Shown here in pieces: positions 17,364 through 25,434 of a stretch of 41,478 bases of DNA; within the stretch, counting starts at the first letter, position 1; every line of letters begins with the position of its first letter. The notes beneath the pieces were generated by a model. That model was not told the DNA's origin, did no database searches, and saw only the letters and a list, made by a program, of their open reading frames with translations. Made by a program: the position numbers and the translations under genes. The DNA comes from Paraburkholderia lacunae (GTDB lineage: Bacteria; Pseudomonadota; Gammaproteobacteria; Burkholderiales; Burkholderiaceae), in NCBI RefSeq assembly GCF_003353175.1, contig NZ_QHKS01000044.1:1-41478 (forward strand). Direction: 5' to 3'.

Positions 17364-17538
17364 ATTGATTTACGCTGTAAGCGGAAAATGGCAGTATCGA
17401 TGAACAGGTTGTTCGCACGCAAATAGTTTTTCGCATCGGCGGGCGCGGCCGATAGCGGTTGGGTCGGCGGCGGTAGTCGGTAGTCGGCGGTCGGCAGCGC
17501 CCTGTGTACACTTGCATTTCCCGGCCCTTTATTGCGTT

Positions 17539-17943
17539 ATGACTTCCCGTTATCCGATCCCGCCGAATGAAATCGAGTTGACCGCAGTGCGTGCGCAAGG
17601 GGCGGGCGGTCAGAACGTCAACAAGGTGTCGAGCGCCATCCATCTGCGTTTCGACGTCCAGGCTTCGTCGCTGCCCGAGGTGCTGAAAATGCGCCTGCTT
17701 GCGCTGTCCGATCATCGGCTCACGCGCGACGGCGTCGTGATCATCAAGGCGCAGGAGCATCGCACCCAGGAGATGAACCGCGCGGCGGCACTCGCGCGGC
17801 TCGATGAACTGATCGAAAGCGTCAGCGTGACGCGCAAGCCGCGCGTCCCAACCCGGCCGACGCGCGCGTCGAATCTGCGCCGCCTCGACGGCAAGGCGAA
17901 GCGCGGCGAGATCAAATCCGGCCGCGGCCGGGTGGTCGACTGA
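17539..17943 (+). CDS. arfB: Peptidyl-tRNA hydrolase ArfB (YaeJ), ribosome rescue factor
   Basis: The 134-residue protein has the GGQ motif (residues 23-25 in AQGAGGQNVNKVSS) that places a water for peptidyl-tRNA hydrolysis in class I release factors, but it lacks a codon-recognition domain. The C-terminal tail is long and basic (many Lys and Arg from about residue 96), as in ArfB, where it enters the empty mRNA channel of a stalled ribosome. E. coli ArfB is 140 residues. I chose ATG 17539 rather than the upstream ATG at 17512, because MTSRYPIPPNEIEL fits the family start. The gene is alone, with a 12-copy heptamer repeat starting 53 bases after its stop. Confidence 0.92.
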   Translation: MTSRYPIPPNEIELTAVRAQGAGGQNVNKVSSAIHLRFDVQASSLPEVLKMRLLALSDHRLTRDGVVIIKAQEHRTQEMNRAAALARLDELIESVSVTRKPRVPTRPTRASNLRRLDGKAKRGEIKSGRGRVVD

Positions 17944-17995
17944 AGGAACTGGAAAATCCGCTGGTGTGGGCGATCACGCCGGCATAAAACGGCCT

Positions 17996-18079
17996 GGCGA
18001 ACGGCGAACGGCGAACGGCGAACGGCGAACGGCGAACGGCGAACGGCGAACGGCGAACGGCGAACGGCGAACGGCGAAC
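17996..18079. repeat. 12-copy GGCGAAC heptamer tandem repeat
   Basis: Twelve exact copies of GGCGAAC fill 84 bases between the convergent arfB and EAL-domain genes, ending two bases before the stop codon of the latter (18082-18084). The unit has no stop in any frame on either strand, and 21 bases (three units) encode a seven-residue period. Exact copies imply recent or ongoing slippage. Confidence 0.97.
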
Positions 18080-18081
18080 GC

Positions 18082-19407
18082 TCAGCGCTTGCCGCCCCGG
18101 CCCGTACCCGTAGAACGCGTGCCGGCGGGCGAGGGTGTCGGCACGAAGTCGACACATAGCACGTGGGTACCGTCGCGGTCGAACGCGATCGCCGCGGTGT
18201 AGCAGTCTTCGCCGTCGGCCAGCGAATAGTGTGGACCCATCATTGCGACGCGCCCCGGAGCGGCCAAAGCATGCTTGAAATAGGTGCGCCGCGACCAGTT
18301 GCTGCGCGCGTTGGCGTAGAGCGGCGCGAGCCGCTGCGGTGGCGGCGGTACTGCCGCCGCTGTCACCGATGGCTGAGTCTGTTCGCCCTGACCGTCGGTG
18401 ACGAACACCCGGCGCGCCTCGCGCAAATGCCAGACTTTCTGCGCCGCCTGCTGCAGATCGCCGGTCGCTTTGAACGTGTCGGCGGCAGCCAGCGCCGCTT
18501 CGGCGAAACCTTCGAAGCCGAGCCGCTGATGGCCGACATGCGCGCGTTCGTAGTCGGCGAACTTGCTCCACATCGACTCGATCAACGCGGGCACCTTCGC
18601 ACACGCGGCCTGCACCGAGCCCTTCGGCTGGCCGAGCCAGAAACCCTGTACGAAATCGACGTCGGCCTGCATCAGGATCATCAGTTCTTCGTCGGTTTCG
18701 ACGCCTTCGGCCAGCACCAGCGTGCCGGACTGATGCAGCATCGCGACCAGGTGGCTGATCATCGAGTCGTCGCCCTCGCGCTTGCCCGCACGCGCCACCA
18801 GCGAGCGGTCGAGCTTGACGATGTCGGGACGGAAGCGCCACACGCGGTCGAAGTTCGAGAAGCCGGTGCCGAAGTCGTCGATCGCGATCAGGAAGTCGCG
18901 CGGCTGCGAAGCGGCGAGCATGCTCGCGACGGCGGATTCGTCGTCGGCCGGCTGTTCGAGCACTTCGATCACGATGCGCTCCTGCGGCAGGCCGAAGTGC
19001 GCCGAAAGCTCGTCGATGAAGGCGCGTTGCGGCCAGCCGGTTTCGAACACCTGCGGGCGGGTATTCAGGAAGAGCCAGCCGGTCTCGATGCCTTGCTCCA
19101 TGAAATTCGCCACGTGCAGGCAACGCGCGATGCGGTCGATCTCGCGTGCGTCAGCGGCCGAACGGGTGCCGGAAAACAGCACCTCCGGCGACACCGGCAA
19201 GCCGACCGGATCGAACGCGCGCAGCAGCCCCTCGTAGCCGACCACGCATTGATGCGTCACCGACAGTACCGGCTGGAACACGCTATGCAAGCTCAGCGCG
19301 CGCCACGTCGCGGTCCAGCCGGACTCGTCCCGGACCAGATGCGGGAGCAGGCCGCTCAGGGTCAATTCGCTGACGGTTGGCATAAGGGCGGACATGAGAG
19401 CGGGCAT
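18082..19407 (-). CDS. EAL-domain protein (c-di-GMP phosphodiesterase) with a C-terminal Cache-like segment
   Basis: The domain (about residues 30-275) has the usual EAL metal and substrate elements: YEGLLR in place of the EAL signature, FLNTRP, IVIEVLEQ, IDDFGTG (D177-D178), VKLDRSLV, LAEGVET and VQGFWLGQP. Phosphodiesterase activity against cyclic di-GMP is therefore likely. The C-terminal part (about 360-425) contains SNWSRRTYFKHALAAPG and YTAAIAFDRDG, which look like the second half of a Cache sensor domain, but no membrane helix is present, so it may be cytoplasmic. The start is unsure: ATGs at 19407, 19395 and 19383 are all possible, none with a strong ribosome site. The stop sits next to a heptamer repeat. 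Confidence 0.87.
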   Translation of the reverse strand: MPALMSALMPTVSELTLSGLLPHLVRDESGWTATWRALSLHSVFQPVLSVTHQCVVGYEGLLRAFDPVGLPVSPEVLFSGTRSAADAREIDRIARCLHVANFMEQGIETGWLFLNTRPQVFETGWPQRAFIDELSAHFGLPQERIVIEVLEQPADDESAVASMLAASQPRDFLIAIDDFGTGFSNFDRVWRFRPDIVKLDRSLVARAGKREGDDSMISHLVAMLHQSGTLVLAEGVETDEELMILMQADVDFVQGFWLGQPKGSVQAACAKVPALIESMWSKFADYERAHVGHQRLGFEGFAEAALAAADTFKATGDLQQAAQKVWHLREARRVFVTDGQGEQTQPSVTAAAVPPPPQRLAPLYANARSNWSRRTYFKHALAAPGRVAMMGPHYSLADGEDCYTAAIAFDRDGTHVLCVDFVPTPSPAGTRSTGTGRGGKR

Positions 19408-20084
19408 AAGGAAATCGCAGCAAGCGGCGGGTGACGGGGCGCACAAATGGATTGTGCGCGCGATAGATGCAAAGCCCAAGCGCCGGCAGGGGGAGGCACG
19501 CAAGGCCCGGGAACGCGGAGAGCGATGCCAGCCATGCTGGACTCCGGCGGATTAGTCAAAACCAGTCTAACAGCTCGCACTTCGCATGAATGTGCGGGTT
19601 ATCACAGACGCAGGCAACGGTGGATTCACAGCAAACCGGCCGCCGACACGCGAGTTCGACACGGCGCCGCGGGCGTCGGCGTGTGATTCGCCGGCGTTTG
19701 TCTCGGGCATCCGAGCCTCTGAGCCTGGCCCACGAGTCGCGCGGATGAAGCAGAACCTATGAAGCCGAACCTTATAAATCCGAACCTTATAAAGCCGAGC
19801 GTATCAGGGCGGCAAGCGGATGCCCGCCAAACTCCAGGCAAGGACGGTGCTCAGACGTTTGCCGGGTGGCCGGTCCTGGCCGAGGCCGTGTCAAAACACG
19901 CGGCCGCCGACGGCTTCGTAAAGAGGGGCCTTCGAGAACGCTCTATACGGGCTTCTGAGCATCTCGGGAGGGGAAAAGTCACCCCTCGAAAACAGACACG
20001 TTTTACGTTTTGACGCGGCTTCGGCCGCCTGCACGTTTGCCGGGTGGCGCGTATGCTGCTGCTTTTCATGAAACGGAGTCAAGC
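19408..20084. other. Intergenic region upstream of the EAL and ABM genes
   Basis: This is a 677-base non-coding stretch between divergent genes. A small direct repeat (CGAACCTTATAAA, near 19776 and 19790, with a weaker copy before it) is the clearest structure. A GCGGC-TTCG-GCCGC hairpin lies at 20015-20028, and a weak GAGGGG/CCCCTC pair lies near 19970-19988. Short frames here have no recognisable domain. It should contain the promoters of both flanking genes, but I cannot place them. Confidence 0.4.
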
Positions 20085-20375
20085 ATGGCGGAAATCGCGG
20101 TGGTCGCAATCTTTGTGGCAAAGCCGGGCTATGAAGAGCAATTGCGTGAAGCGCTTGAAGGCATCGTCGGGCCGACCCGCAATGAGCAGGGCGTCCTTCA
20201 ATACGACTTGCATCGCGACGTGGAGGAGCCGCGCCGGTTCGTGTTTGTCGAGCGTTGGGAAAGTCAGGAGGCTTTGGCTGTGCATGCCAGATCCGCGCAT
20301 ATTCTGGCTTACAGGAAAGCCGCGGCGGATTGGGTCGAGCATGGGGAAATTCGAGTCGTGTCGAAGATCGTGTAG
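20085..20375 (+). CDS. Antibiotic biosynthesis monooxygenase (ABM/YgiN-like) domain protein
   Basis: This 96-residue protein consists of one dimeric alpha-beta barrel domain. A first strand (IAVVAIFVAKPG) is followed by a helix with EEQLREALEGIV, then EQGVLQYDLHRDVEEPRRFVFVERWES and the helix ALAVHARSAHILAYR. This order and the His in HARSAH match YgiN-type quinol monooxygenases and related small enzymes. The substrate is not predictable. ATG 20085 follows a GGAG ribosome site by seven bases. The gene is alone, with no biosynthetic cluster nearby, so a general quinone or redox role is more likely than antibiotic production. Confidence 0.85.
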   Translation: MAEIAVVAIFVAKPGYEEQLREALEGIVGPTRNEQGVLQYDLHRDVEEPRRFVFVERWESQEALAVHARSAHILAYRKAAADWVEHGEIRVVSKIV

Positions 20376-20551
20376 CGAGCGCGAAGCGGGGTGAGCGCGG
20401 GATGCGGAGCGGGAAGTGAAGCGGGAAGCGAAGCGAGGCGCGAAGTGGAATGCAAAGCGGACGAACGGCGGTTCAGCGCGATGTGAACCGCCAGGTAAGG
20501 GCGAACGAGCCGCGTGGCCGGCTTGGGCTTGTGCTTCGCTCGCCGTTGCTT

Positions 20552-20809
20552 TTAGTGCGTCGCTTGCGGGACGTCGAGAATCAGAATGATGGTCCAGTCG
20601 GCGTCGCCATCGTGATGATATTGTCGCTCCGCGACGATGAACGGTTGCTGCTTGCCGTCCGGGCCGAGAAACAGCACGTCGCCTTCCATCGGCAGGCACT
20701 CGACGGGCGGCAGCGCGAGGAACGCTTCCTGACCGCCGCGCGGCATCAGTTTTTCGATTTTGCGGGATGCTGCTTCAGTCCATTCGATATCTAGCTGGAT
20801 GTTGCTCAT
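20552..20809 (-). CDS. Conserved hypothetical protein, 85 residues
   Basis: ATG 20809 has a strong ribosome site (GGAGGA, six bases upstream). The product is acidic, with no membrane segment or signal peptide. It begins MSNIQLDIEWTEAASRKIEKLM, a pattern suggesting a strand and helix, and contains a short strand-rich half (GDVLFLGPDGKQQPFIVAE) ending in WTIILILDVP. No known family is recognised. The ribosome site and backbone codon use support a real gene. It lies downstream of the exported small protein gene on the same strand, but a terminator separates them. Confidence 0.6.
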   Translation of the reverse strand: MSNIQLDIEWTEAASRKIEKLMPRGGQEAFLALPPVECLPMEGDVLFLGPDGKQQPFIVAERQYHHDGDADWTIILILDVPQATH

Positions 20810-20999
20810 GCTGTCCTCCGCACCAAGGTGCGCACGGGTTAGGGGGATTCCGGCTGGGCTTCCGGTCGGTGCGCGACTTTAGCATACCGTCCGCCACGCG
20901 CAGGCGCGCGTGGAACGCCGTGGCGCTTCTTGAACGAGGCCCAGGCCGGCATGCCACTCATCGCACGTTCCCGGGTCCTTCTCTCGTTCATTAGACAGC

Positions 21000-21037
21000 A
21001 AAAAAGCCGAAACCGGCGGCACCGGTATCGGCTTTTC
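21000..21037 (-). terminator. Rho-independent terminator of the exported small protein gene
   Basis: AAAAGCCGA and TCGGCTTTT (21002-21010 and 21028-21036) enclose a second stem ACCGG/CCGGT, giving a 14-pair stem with one mismatch and a five-base loop. Read on the minus strand it ends in a run of T. It lies 40 bases after the stop at 21078. Confidence 0.85.
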
Positions 21038-21077
21038 ATCTTCGCGGAGAGGCCACGGGTGACGCTGTCAGCTACGC

Positions 21078-21323
21078 TTACGAACTCGCGGCCTCGGCCT
21101 TGGCAGCCTTCTTATGATGCGGGGCAGCTTTATGATGTTTGGCAGCCGGCATGGCCGGCGCGCTTTCCATTGCTTGCTGCCGGTTTTGCAAATCTTGCGC
21201 ACGCTGCTCGACGTCAGCGGCCTTGGCCGGATCGGTGCTCATCATGACGCCGCCTTCCTGCGCATAAGCCGCGCCCGTTACGGCGCTGAGGGAAACCAGG
21301 ATCGCCAGGGACACTTTCTTCAT
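21078..21323 (-). CDS. Small exported protein with a Lys/His/Ala-rich tail
   Basis: ATG 21323 follows a GGAGG ribosome site. The 81-residue precursor has a clear signal peptide (MKKVSLAILVSLSAVTGAAYA, likely cut after AYA), so the mature protein of about 60 residues should be periplasmic or secreted. The mature part has a Gln/Arg-rich helix (VEQRAQDLQNRQQAMESA), then a basic tail with KHHKAAPHHKKAAKAEAASS. The His and Lys runs could bind metal or nucleic acid, but nothing proves this. It is a single gene with its own terminator downstream and a GTTAC direct repeat about 120 bases upstream. Confidence 0.75.
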   Translation of the reverse strand: MKKVSLAILVSLSAVTGAAYAQEGGVMMSTDPAKAADVEQRAQDLQNRQQAMESAPAMPAAKHHKAAPHHKKAAKAEAASS

Positions 21324-21438
21324 GTTACCTCCGTAGAGTGGTTGTGGACCCGAGTATTTGCCTGTCCAATCGGAGAGACAATGCATTCTAGCGAGCAATA
21401 TCCGCTCCAGCGGACGTTTGTAACGGCGTTGACAATTG

Positions 21439-21453
21439 GTTACATCTTGTTAC
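21439..21453. promoter_or_regulatory. GTTAC-N5-GTTAC direct repeat, possible response-regulator site
   Basis: GTTAC occurs at 21439-21443 and 21449-21453. The 10-base period places both on the same DNA face, as in binding sites of OmpR/PhoB-class regulators such as CpxR. It lies about 116 bases upstream of the exported small protein start. No regulator is encoded nearby, so the link is by pattern only. Confidence 0.35.
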
Positions 21454-21568
21454 GCTGCGCCCCCAGCCTATACCCCGCGCCAGATCCCATATAGCACACC
21501 GCTGTGTCTTGTTCGTGTTTTAAAACATTCGTATTGCTAAATAAATCGCTTTTCATTACAGCGGTAAT

Positions 21569-22321
21569 TCAGAACCAGCCGATCGCACGGTAGACGTGAA
21601 ATTGTGCAATCCCAACCAGTTCGTGCAGCGCAATTTCGGCACTCACAAGATTGTCATAACACGGTAGTAGACCGAGATGTGCGCGCCGCGCACTGGAGAT
21701 CAACGGTTGCGGTGCGAGCCCAAAGCGATGGAAGTCGAGCAATGCTCGAGGCATCTGATACGCGGAGGTAACGAGTATCAACGCATCGTAGTGTGTGCGT
21801 TCGACGATCGCCGATACGTTGCGCGCATTTTCGTACGTCGTGCGGCTGCGGTTCTCCAGCACGATATCCGCGCGCGGCACCTGTTTGCGCAGCAGGTAGG
21901 GCAGGTAGGTATCAGCTTCGGTCGAACGATGCCGCTGTGGGTTGCCGCCGCTTACGATCACCGCGCACGTCGCTGCGGTGCGCTTGCAGGCGGCGTAGTT
22001 GTCGGCGCTGACCGCGATGCGTGCAAGCACGTCGCGCGGCGGAACCAGTTCGTCTTCGTGGTCGTACTCGGTGCCGCCGCCGAGCAGGACGATCGCCGTG
22101 CGCGGCGCGAAGGTGGCGGGTGCGTTCGTCTGCCGATGCGGCTGCGCCAGTTCGAGCAACGGGGCGGTTAGCCAACCGGCGGCGAGCAGCCAGAACAGGG
22201 CAACCGTGCAAACGGCAAGGTGTCCGCGGGCGCGTTTCCATAGCACGATTGCTGCAAAAAAAAGCGCTAATAAAGTGAATAGAATCAATTTAAATGGGGT
22301 AACGTATGACTTTCGGGACAA
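21569..22321 (-). CDS. YdcF/DUF218-family membrane-anchored protein
   Basis: The 250-residue protein has two N-terminal membrane helices (about 10-27 and 38-55) and then a DUF218 domain with the family motifs AIVLLGGG, VIVSGGNP, ENRSRTTYENA and LVTSAYQMPRALLDF. The domain has a Rossmann-like fold. Relatives (YdcF, SanA, ElyC) sit in the inner membrane and affect the cell envelope, but their reaction is unclear. The start given is TTG at 22321 because no ATG exists before the first helix; another TTG in frame lies at about 22291. The gene appears alone. Confidence 0.8.
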   Translation of the reverse strand: MSRKSYVTPFKLILFTLLALFFAAIVLWKRARGHLAVCTVALFWLLAAGWLTAPLLELAQPHRQTNAPATFAPRTAIVLLGGGTEYDHEDELVPPRDVLARIAVSADNYAACKRTAATCAVIVSGGNPQRHRSTEADTYLPYLLRKQVPRADIVLENRSRTTYENARNVSAIVERTHYDALILVTSAYQMPRALLDFHRFGLAPQPLISSARRAHLGLLPCYDNLVSAEIALHELVGIAQFHVYRAIGWF

Positions 22322-22556
22322 TCCACCAGCTTGCTATCGCGCCGCAGCGGTTGCATCGTCGGCTTGTGGACAGAACGCTATCATGCGTCGCGACGGGGGT
22401 CCTGAAAACGAGACCAAGCAGAACCTGGCGGGAGCCGGCGGCATCGCATACGTACAGCCGGCTTTCGGTCACGGGCGGGTGCTATGCGCATCACTGGTGG
22501 CGCGGTGACGTGTTGGGCAAAGATGTGTCATAGCTGCACTTTAAGAAAGAAGTGAG

Positions 22557-22880
22557 ATGACCACGTATTCCAACGAAGCGGTACTTGAAGCGCTGCGGCG
22601 AGCGCAATATCGCCAGGTCCCATGGGCCAAACGACCGGGTGTATTCCAATATCTCCGGGCGCTTGGCCTGATGGACACTGTCCGGCAGCGCACGGTCGCG
22701 CCTGCACCGGGTTTCCATGCTCCTGTCGATATCGCCGTGCTGACCGAGCGGGGCAGAGCCGAGTTCGCACGACTCGAGCACAGTGAGCGTCTGCTGAGCT
22801 GGTCTGCGCAGCGAATGAACGACTACGCCGTCGCCACAGCCGAAACGCGGCCTGCAGCCGCTCTCGAAGTCAGGCCTTAG
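22557..22880 (+). CDS. Hypothetical protein, 107 residues
   Basis: ATG 22557 follows a purine-rich AAGAAAGAAGTGAG. The sequence is mainly helical (SNEAVLEALRRAQYR, FQYLRALGLMDTV) and then VDIAVLTERGRAEFARLE. The pattern of helices followed by a short strand pair and LTERG recalls winged-helix proteins, where LTxxG often marks the wing. That is a weak resemblance. No membrane segment or signal peptide is seen. Neighbours give no further hint. Confidence 0.5.
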   Translation: MTTYSNEAVLEALRRAQYRQVPWAKRPGVFQYLRALGLMDTVRQRTVAPAPGFHAPVDIAVLTERGRAEFARLEHSERLLSWSAQRMNDYAVATAETRPAAALEVRP

Positions 22881-22997
22881 GGCCCTCGGCGGACTGGCGT
22901 TGTTTCCCCGGCCGTACCACGCGGCCGGCGGCAATTTTATTCTCTGCTGATTCGCGGGCGCGGCCCGGGCCGTCCCTGCTTGAGCGAAAAAATTGGC

Positions 22998-23029
22998 AAA
23001 AAAAAAGCCCGTATCGCAAGGATACGGGC
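22998..23029 (-). terminator. Rho-independent terminator of the exported protein gene at 23167
   Basis: GCCCGTATC (23007-23015) pairs perfectly with GATACGGGC (23021-23029) around a five-base loop. On the minus strand it is followed by nine T. It lies about 138 bases downstream of the minus-strand stop at 23167. Confidence 0.88.
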
Positions 23030-23166
23030 GTACCGGAATTACTACTGCCACGCTGTGCTAATGGCGTTAAATCAGACTGATTCAGCGCCGGGTGGTTCCC
23101 CCAATCGCTTGATTCGCACTACCGCGCACTTCAACTCACGATGTATGGGGCACGCGAGGTCCGCGC

Positions 23167-23421
23167 CTAGCGACGGCGCGGCGGATCTTCGCGTGGCGGT
23201 TCGGGCCGTGCGCGGACATTGCTTGCGATATCGCCGCGCAAATCGCCTCGTGGCACCGGCGGCGTGAAGTCGCGGTTGCGCGCTGCGCTTTGTTGCCAGG
23301 CGTCCACCGAGGCCGTGTGATCCGGCCGCGAGCTCGAGCCTTGCGGGCGCTGCTGTGCGAGCGCCGGTGCGGCCATTGATGAAACGACAATGCCGCACAG
23401 AAGCAGTGACATTGGTTTCAT
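23167..23421 (-). CDS. Small exported proline/arginine-rich protein
   Basis: ATG 23421 has a GGGAG ribosome site. The 84-residue precursor carries a signal peptide (MKPMSLLLCGIVVSSMAAPALA, likely cut after ALA). The mature part, about 62 residues, is hydrophilic and rich in Arg, Pro, Gln and Ser, ending in EPPREDPPRRR. It looks disordered. No domain is known to me. It has its own terminator, so it is probably a single transcription unit. Confidence 0.65.
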   Translation of the reverse strand: MKPMSLLLCGIVVSSMAAPALAQQRPQGSSSRPDHTASVDAWQQSAARNRDFTPPVPRGDLRGDIASNVRARPEPPREDPPRRR

Positions 23422-23684
23422 GCTGAGCTCCCGTCAAGCCGATCGACTCAAGGCCTGTTTGCATACACATACGGTATGCCGGGTAGCGAAAGCACGCTGT
23501 AAGCAATAGTAAATGGATGTTTCACCGGCAACAGCCGTGCGGCTTCACCTATCTGAAACCGCGTGAAACCGCGCGACGGCAAATTCGAGGAAGCTGAAGC
23601 GGACGATCAGGATGGGCGCGCCGTAGAACGCTGCCCAAGACAGGCCGGTCAAGCGCGCGAACGCGCGGGCGGCCCGGATACGCG

Positions 23685-23706
23685 CCGGGCGCCCGCAGGC
23701 GCCCGG
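23685..23706 (-). terminator. GC-rich hairpin after the transposase-like gene
   Basis: CCGGGCGCC (23685-23693) pairs perfectly with GGCGCCCGG (23698-23706) around CGCA. It lies 18 bases after the stop at 23724. It lacks a T run, so it may protect an RNA 3' end or mark a Rho-dependent stop rather than act as an intrinsic terminator. Confidence 0.45.
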
Positions 23707-23723
23707 AGGCAAAACAATTCGCG

Positions 23724-24125
23724 TCAGGCCATCTTGACCGGCGCGCGCCACGATTCCGGATTGGTCCAGAACGCGCCACGCAGACGGTCGCGGCTCGGCG
23801 GTGCCGGCGGTTTCGCAGCGGTCGCGCCAATGCGCCCACGCAGCGAAATTTCGCGGCCGCTCGTGCCGAGTCGTTTAACTATTTCGGCGAGCGTACCATC
23901 GGCTTGCCACTCGTCGAAGCGGCGGCGGCAAGTCGGCGGCGACGGATACCGGCCGGGCAGCTTGGACCAGCCTTCGCCCGTCGACAGCACCCAAAGCACA
24001 GCGTTGACAACCGCGCGTGCTTCCACGCGTGGCCGACCGCGCCGTTCGCTCCGTGCTGGCTCCGCACAGAACAACGCCTCGACCAGCGCCCACTCGTTGT
24101 CTCTCAAATCGTCGAACAGCATCAT
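23724..24125 (-). CDS. IS5-type (DUF4096) transposase-like protein, solo N-terminal domain
   Basis: The 133-residue protein begins with the DNA-binding domain of IS5/IS1031-type transposases: DLRDNEWALVEALFC, GRPRVEARAVVNAVLWVLSTGEGWSKLPGRY, TCRRRFDEWQADGTLAEIVKRL. The catalytic DDE part is missing. The remaining 35 residues are Arg/Pro/Ala-rich and end in WTNPESWRAPVKMA, unlike a transposase core. A strong ribosome site (GAGGTGA) precedes ATG 24125; a second ATG follows directly. No inverted repeats flank it. It may be a fossil, or a domain taken over as a DNA-binding protein. The clean reading frame and ribosome site favour the second. Confidence 0.75.
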   Translation of the reverse strand: MMLFDDLRDNEWALVEALFCAEPARSERRGRPRVEARAVVNAVLWVLSTGEGWSKLPGRYPSPPTCRRRFDEWQADGTLAEIVKRLGTSGREISLRGRIGATAAKPPAPPSRDRLRGAFWTNPESWRAPVKMA

Positions 24126-24531
24126 GTTTCACCTCAGCGAAGCTAACTCCGGTGCGCTGCCCCGCGCCGCGCACTCTCCATGCACTCGATAGGCGAGTGC
24201 CAAGGGGGGTCGGGCTTGCCACGGTCTGCTATGCAGTCAGAAGTCATGGCGCCGACCCTGTGTGCATGTAAATGCAGGAAGTGTGCCAAGTTGAGTCCGA
24301 CTGCCTGCAAGCCCCGTAACGGCGGGCCAGCGCGGGCGCTAGCTAGGGGCGTATAAGAATCCAAAAAACCCATCTCGCAAATCGGGACAATCACCAATCT
24401 TGTGCAATCAAGCCCGGCCAGCGTGCGTTTGCGCCTTATTGCCGCATTGCAGCGAGGTAATCCGGCACGGCGCCTGTGCGGCATTTCGCCATACAATGCG
24501 CATCAAACGATGTTATTGATGAGATCGGTAA
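24126..24531. other. Intergenic region between the transposase-like and LysR genes
   Basis: About 400 bases separate these divergent genes. I see no supportable gene. LysR-family regulators usually bind near their own start, so a T-N11-A site is expected close to 24500, but no site stands out clearly. Confidence 0.35.
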
Positions 24532-25434
24532 ATGAATGTGACGCTGCGTCAGCTAAGGGTTTTCATCGAGGTGGCCCGTTTGCGGAGCTTCAGCCGCGCG
24601 GGCGATGAGATCGGCCTGACGCAATCGGCGGTCAGCCGCTGCGTGCGCGAACTGGAGGGCGAAATCGGCCTCAAGCTGATCGACCGCACTACGCGCGAGG
24701 TGCAACTCACTGACGTCGGCGGCAACCTGGTGTCGAGCGTGTCGCGTCTGTTGACCGATCTGGACGACGCGCTGCGCGAGATTCGCGAAATCGGCGAGCA
24801 ACGGCGTGGCCGCGTGGTGGTCGCGGCCAGCCCGACGGTGGCCTGCCGGTTGATGCCCGGCGTGGTGGCGTCGTGCGGCAGGCAATTCCCGTACATTGCG
24901 CTGGGTTTGCGTGACGACGTGCAAAGCGACGTGGTGCGCAAGGTCAAGTCGGGCGAAGTCGATTTCGGCGTCATCATCGGCCCGTTTTCCACCGACGACC
25001 TCATCAGCGAATCGCTGATGACAGATTCGTTCTGCGTCGTGTCGCGCGACGATCATCCGCTGGCGGCTCAGAAACAGGTGGCGTGGACGGATCTCGAGGG
25101 CCAGAGGCTCGTCATGCTCGACTATGCGTCCGGCAGCCGGCCGATCATCGACGCGGTGATGAACGAGCATGGCGTCAGCGCCACGGTGGTGCAGGAGTTG
25201 GGGCATTCGGCGACCGTTTTTGGGCTGGTCGAGGCGGGCGTGGGCGTGAGTGTGCTGCCGTGGCTGGCTTTGCCTTTGCCGGCGAACGCCTCGCTGGTGG
25301 CGCGACCGTTGGTGCCGCGCGCCGAACGCACGGTCGAACTGGTGCGGCGACGCGACCGGTCGCTGTCGCCGGCGGCGGAGGCGGTGTGGGGGCTGATCCG
25401 GCAATTGCCGGCGCGGGCTGAGGACCTGGGCTGA
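24532..25434 (+). CDS. LysR-family transcriptional regulator
   Basis: The 300-residue length is typical of the family. The winged helix-turn-helix covers residues 3-62 (LRQLRVFIEVARLRSFSRAG, then LTQSAVSRCVRELE and LIDRTTREVQLTDVG). The effector-binding domain starts near residue 92 (RGRVVVAASPTVACRLMP) and includes VDFGVIIGP and VEAGVGVSVLPWLALPLP, as in type 2 periplasmic-binding folds. The inducer is unknown. It lies 173 bases upstream of a PLP aminotransferase on the same strand, and divergent from the transposase-like gene. Either may be its target, but LysR genes most often regulate a divergent neighbour. Confidence 0.93.
   Translation: MNVTLRQLRVFIEVARLRSFSRAGDEIGLTQSAVSRCVRELEGEIGLKLIDRTTREVQLTDVGGNLVSSVSRLLTDLDDALREIREIGEQRRGRVVVAASPTVACRLMPGVVASCGRQFPYIALGLRDDVQSDVVRKVKSGEVDFGVIIGPFSTDDLISESLMTDSFCVVSRDDHPLAAQKQVAWTDLEGQRLVMLDYASGSRPIIDAVMNEHGVSATVVQELGHSATVFGLVEAGVGVSVLPWLALPLPANASLVARPLVPRAERTVELVRRRDRSLSPAAEAVWGLIRQLPARAEDLG

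Noticed and set aside
17996..18079. Repeat array as a possible CRISPR
   Set aside because: Units are seven bases with no spacers and no cas genes; it is a simple tandem repeat.
23545..23839. Overlapping short minus-strand frames next to the transposase-like gene
   Set aside because: They overlap the supported gene in other frames and contain no domain, signal peptide or ribosome site.
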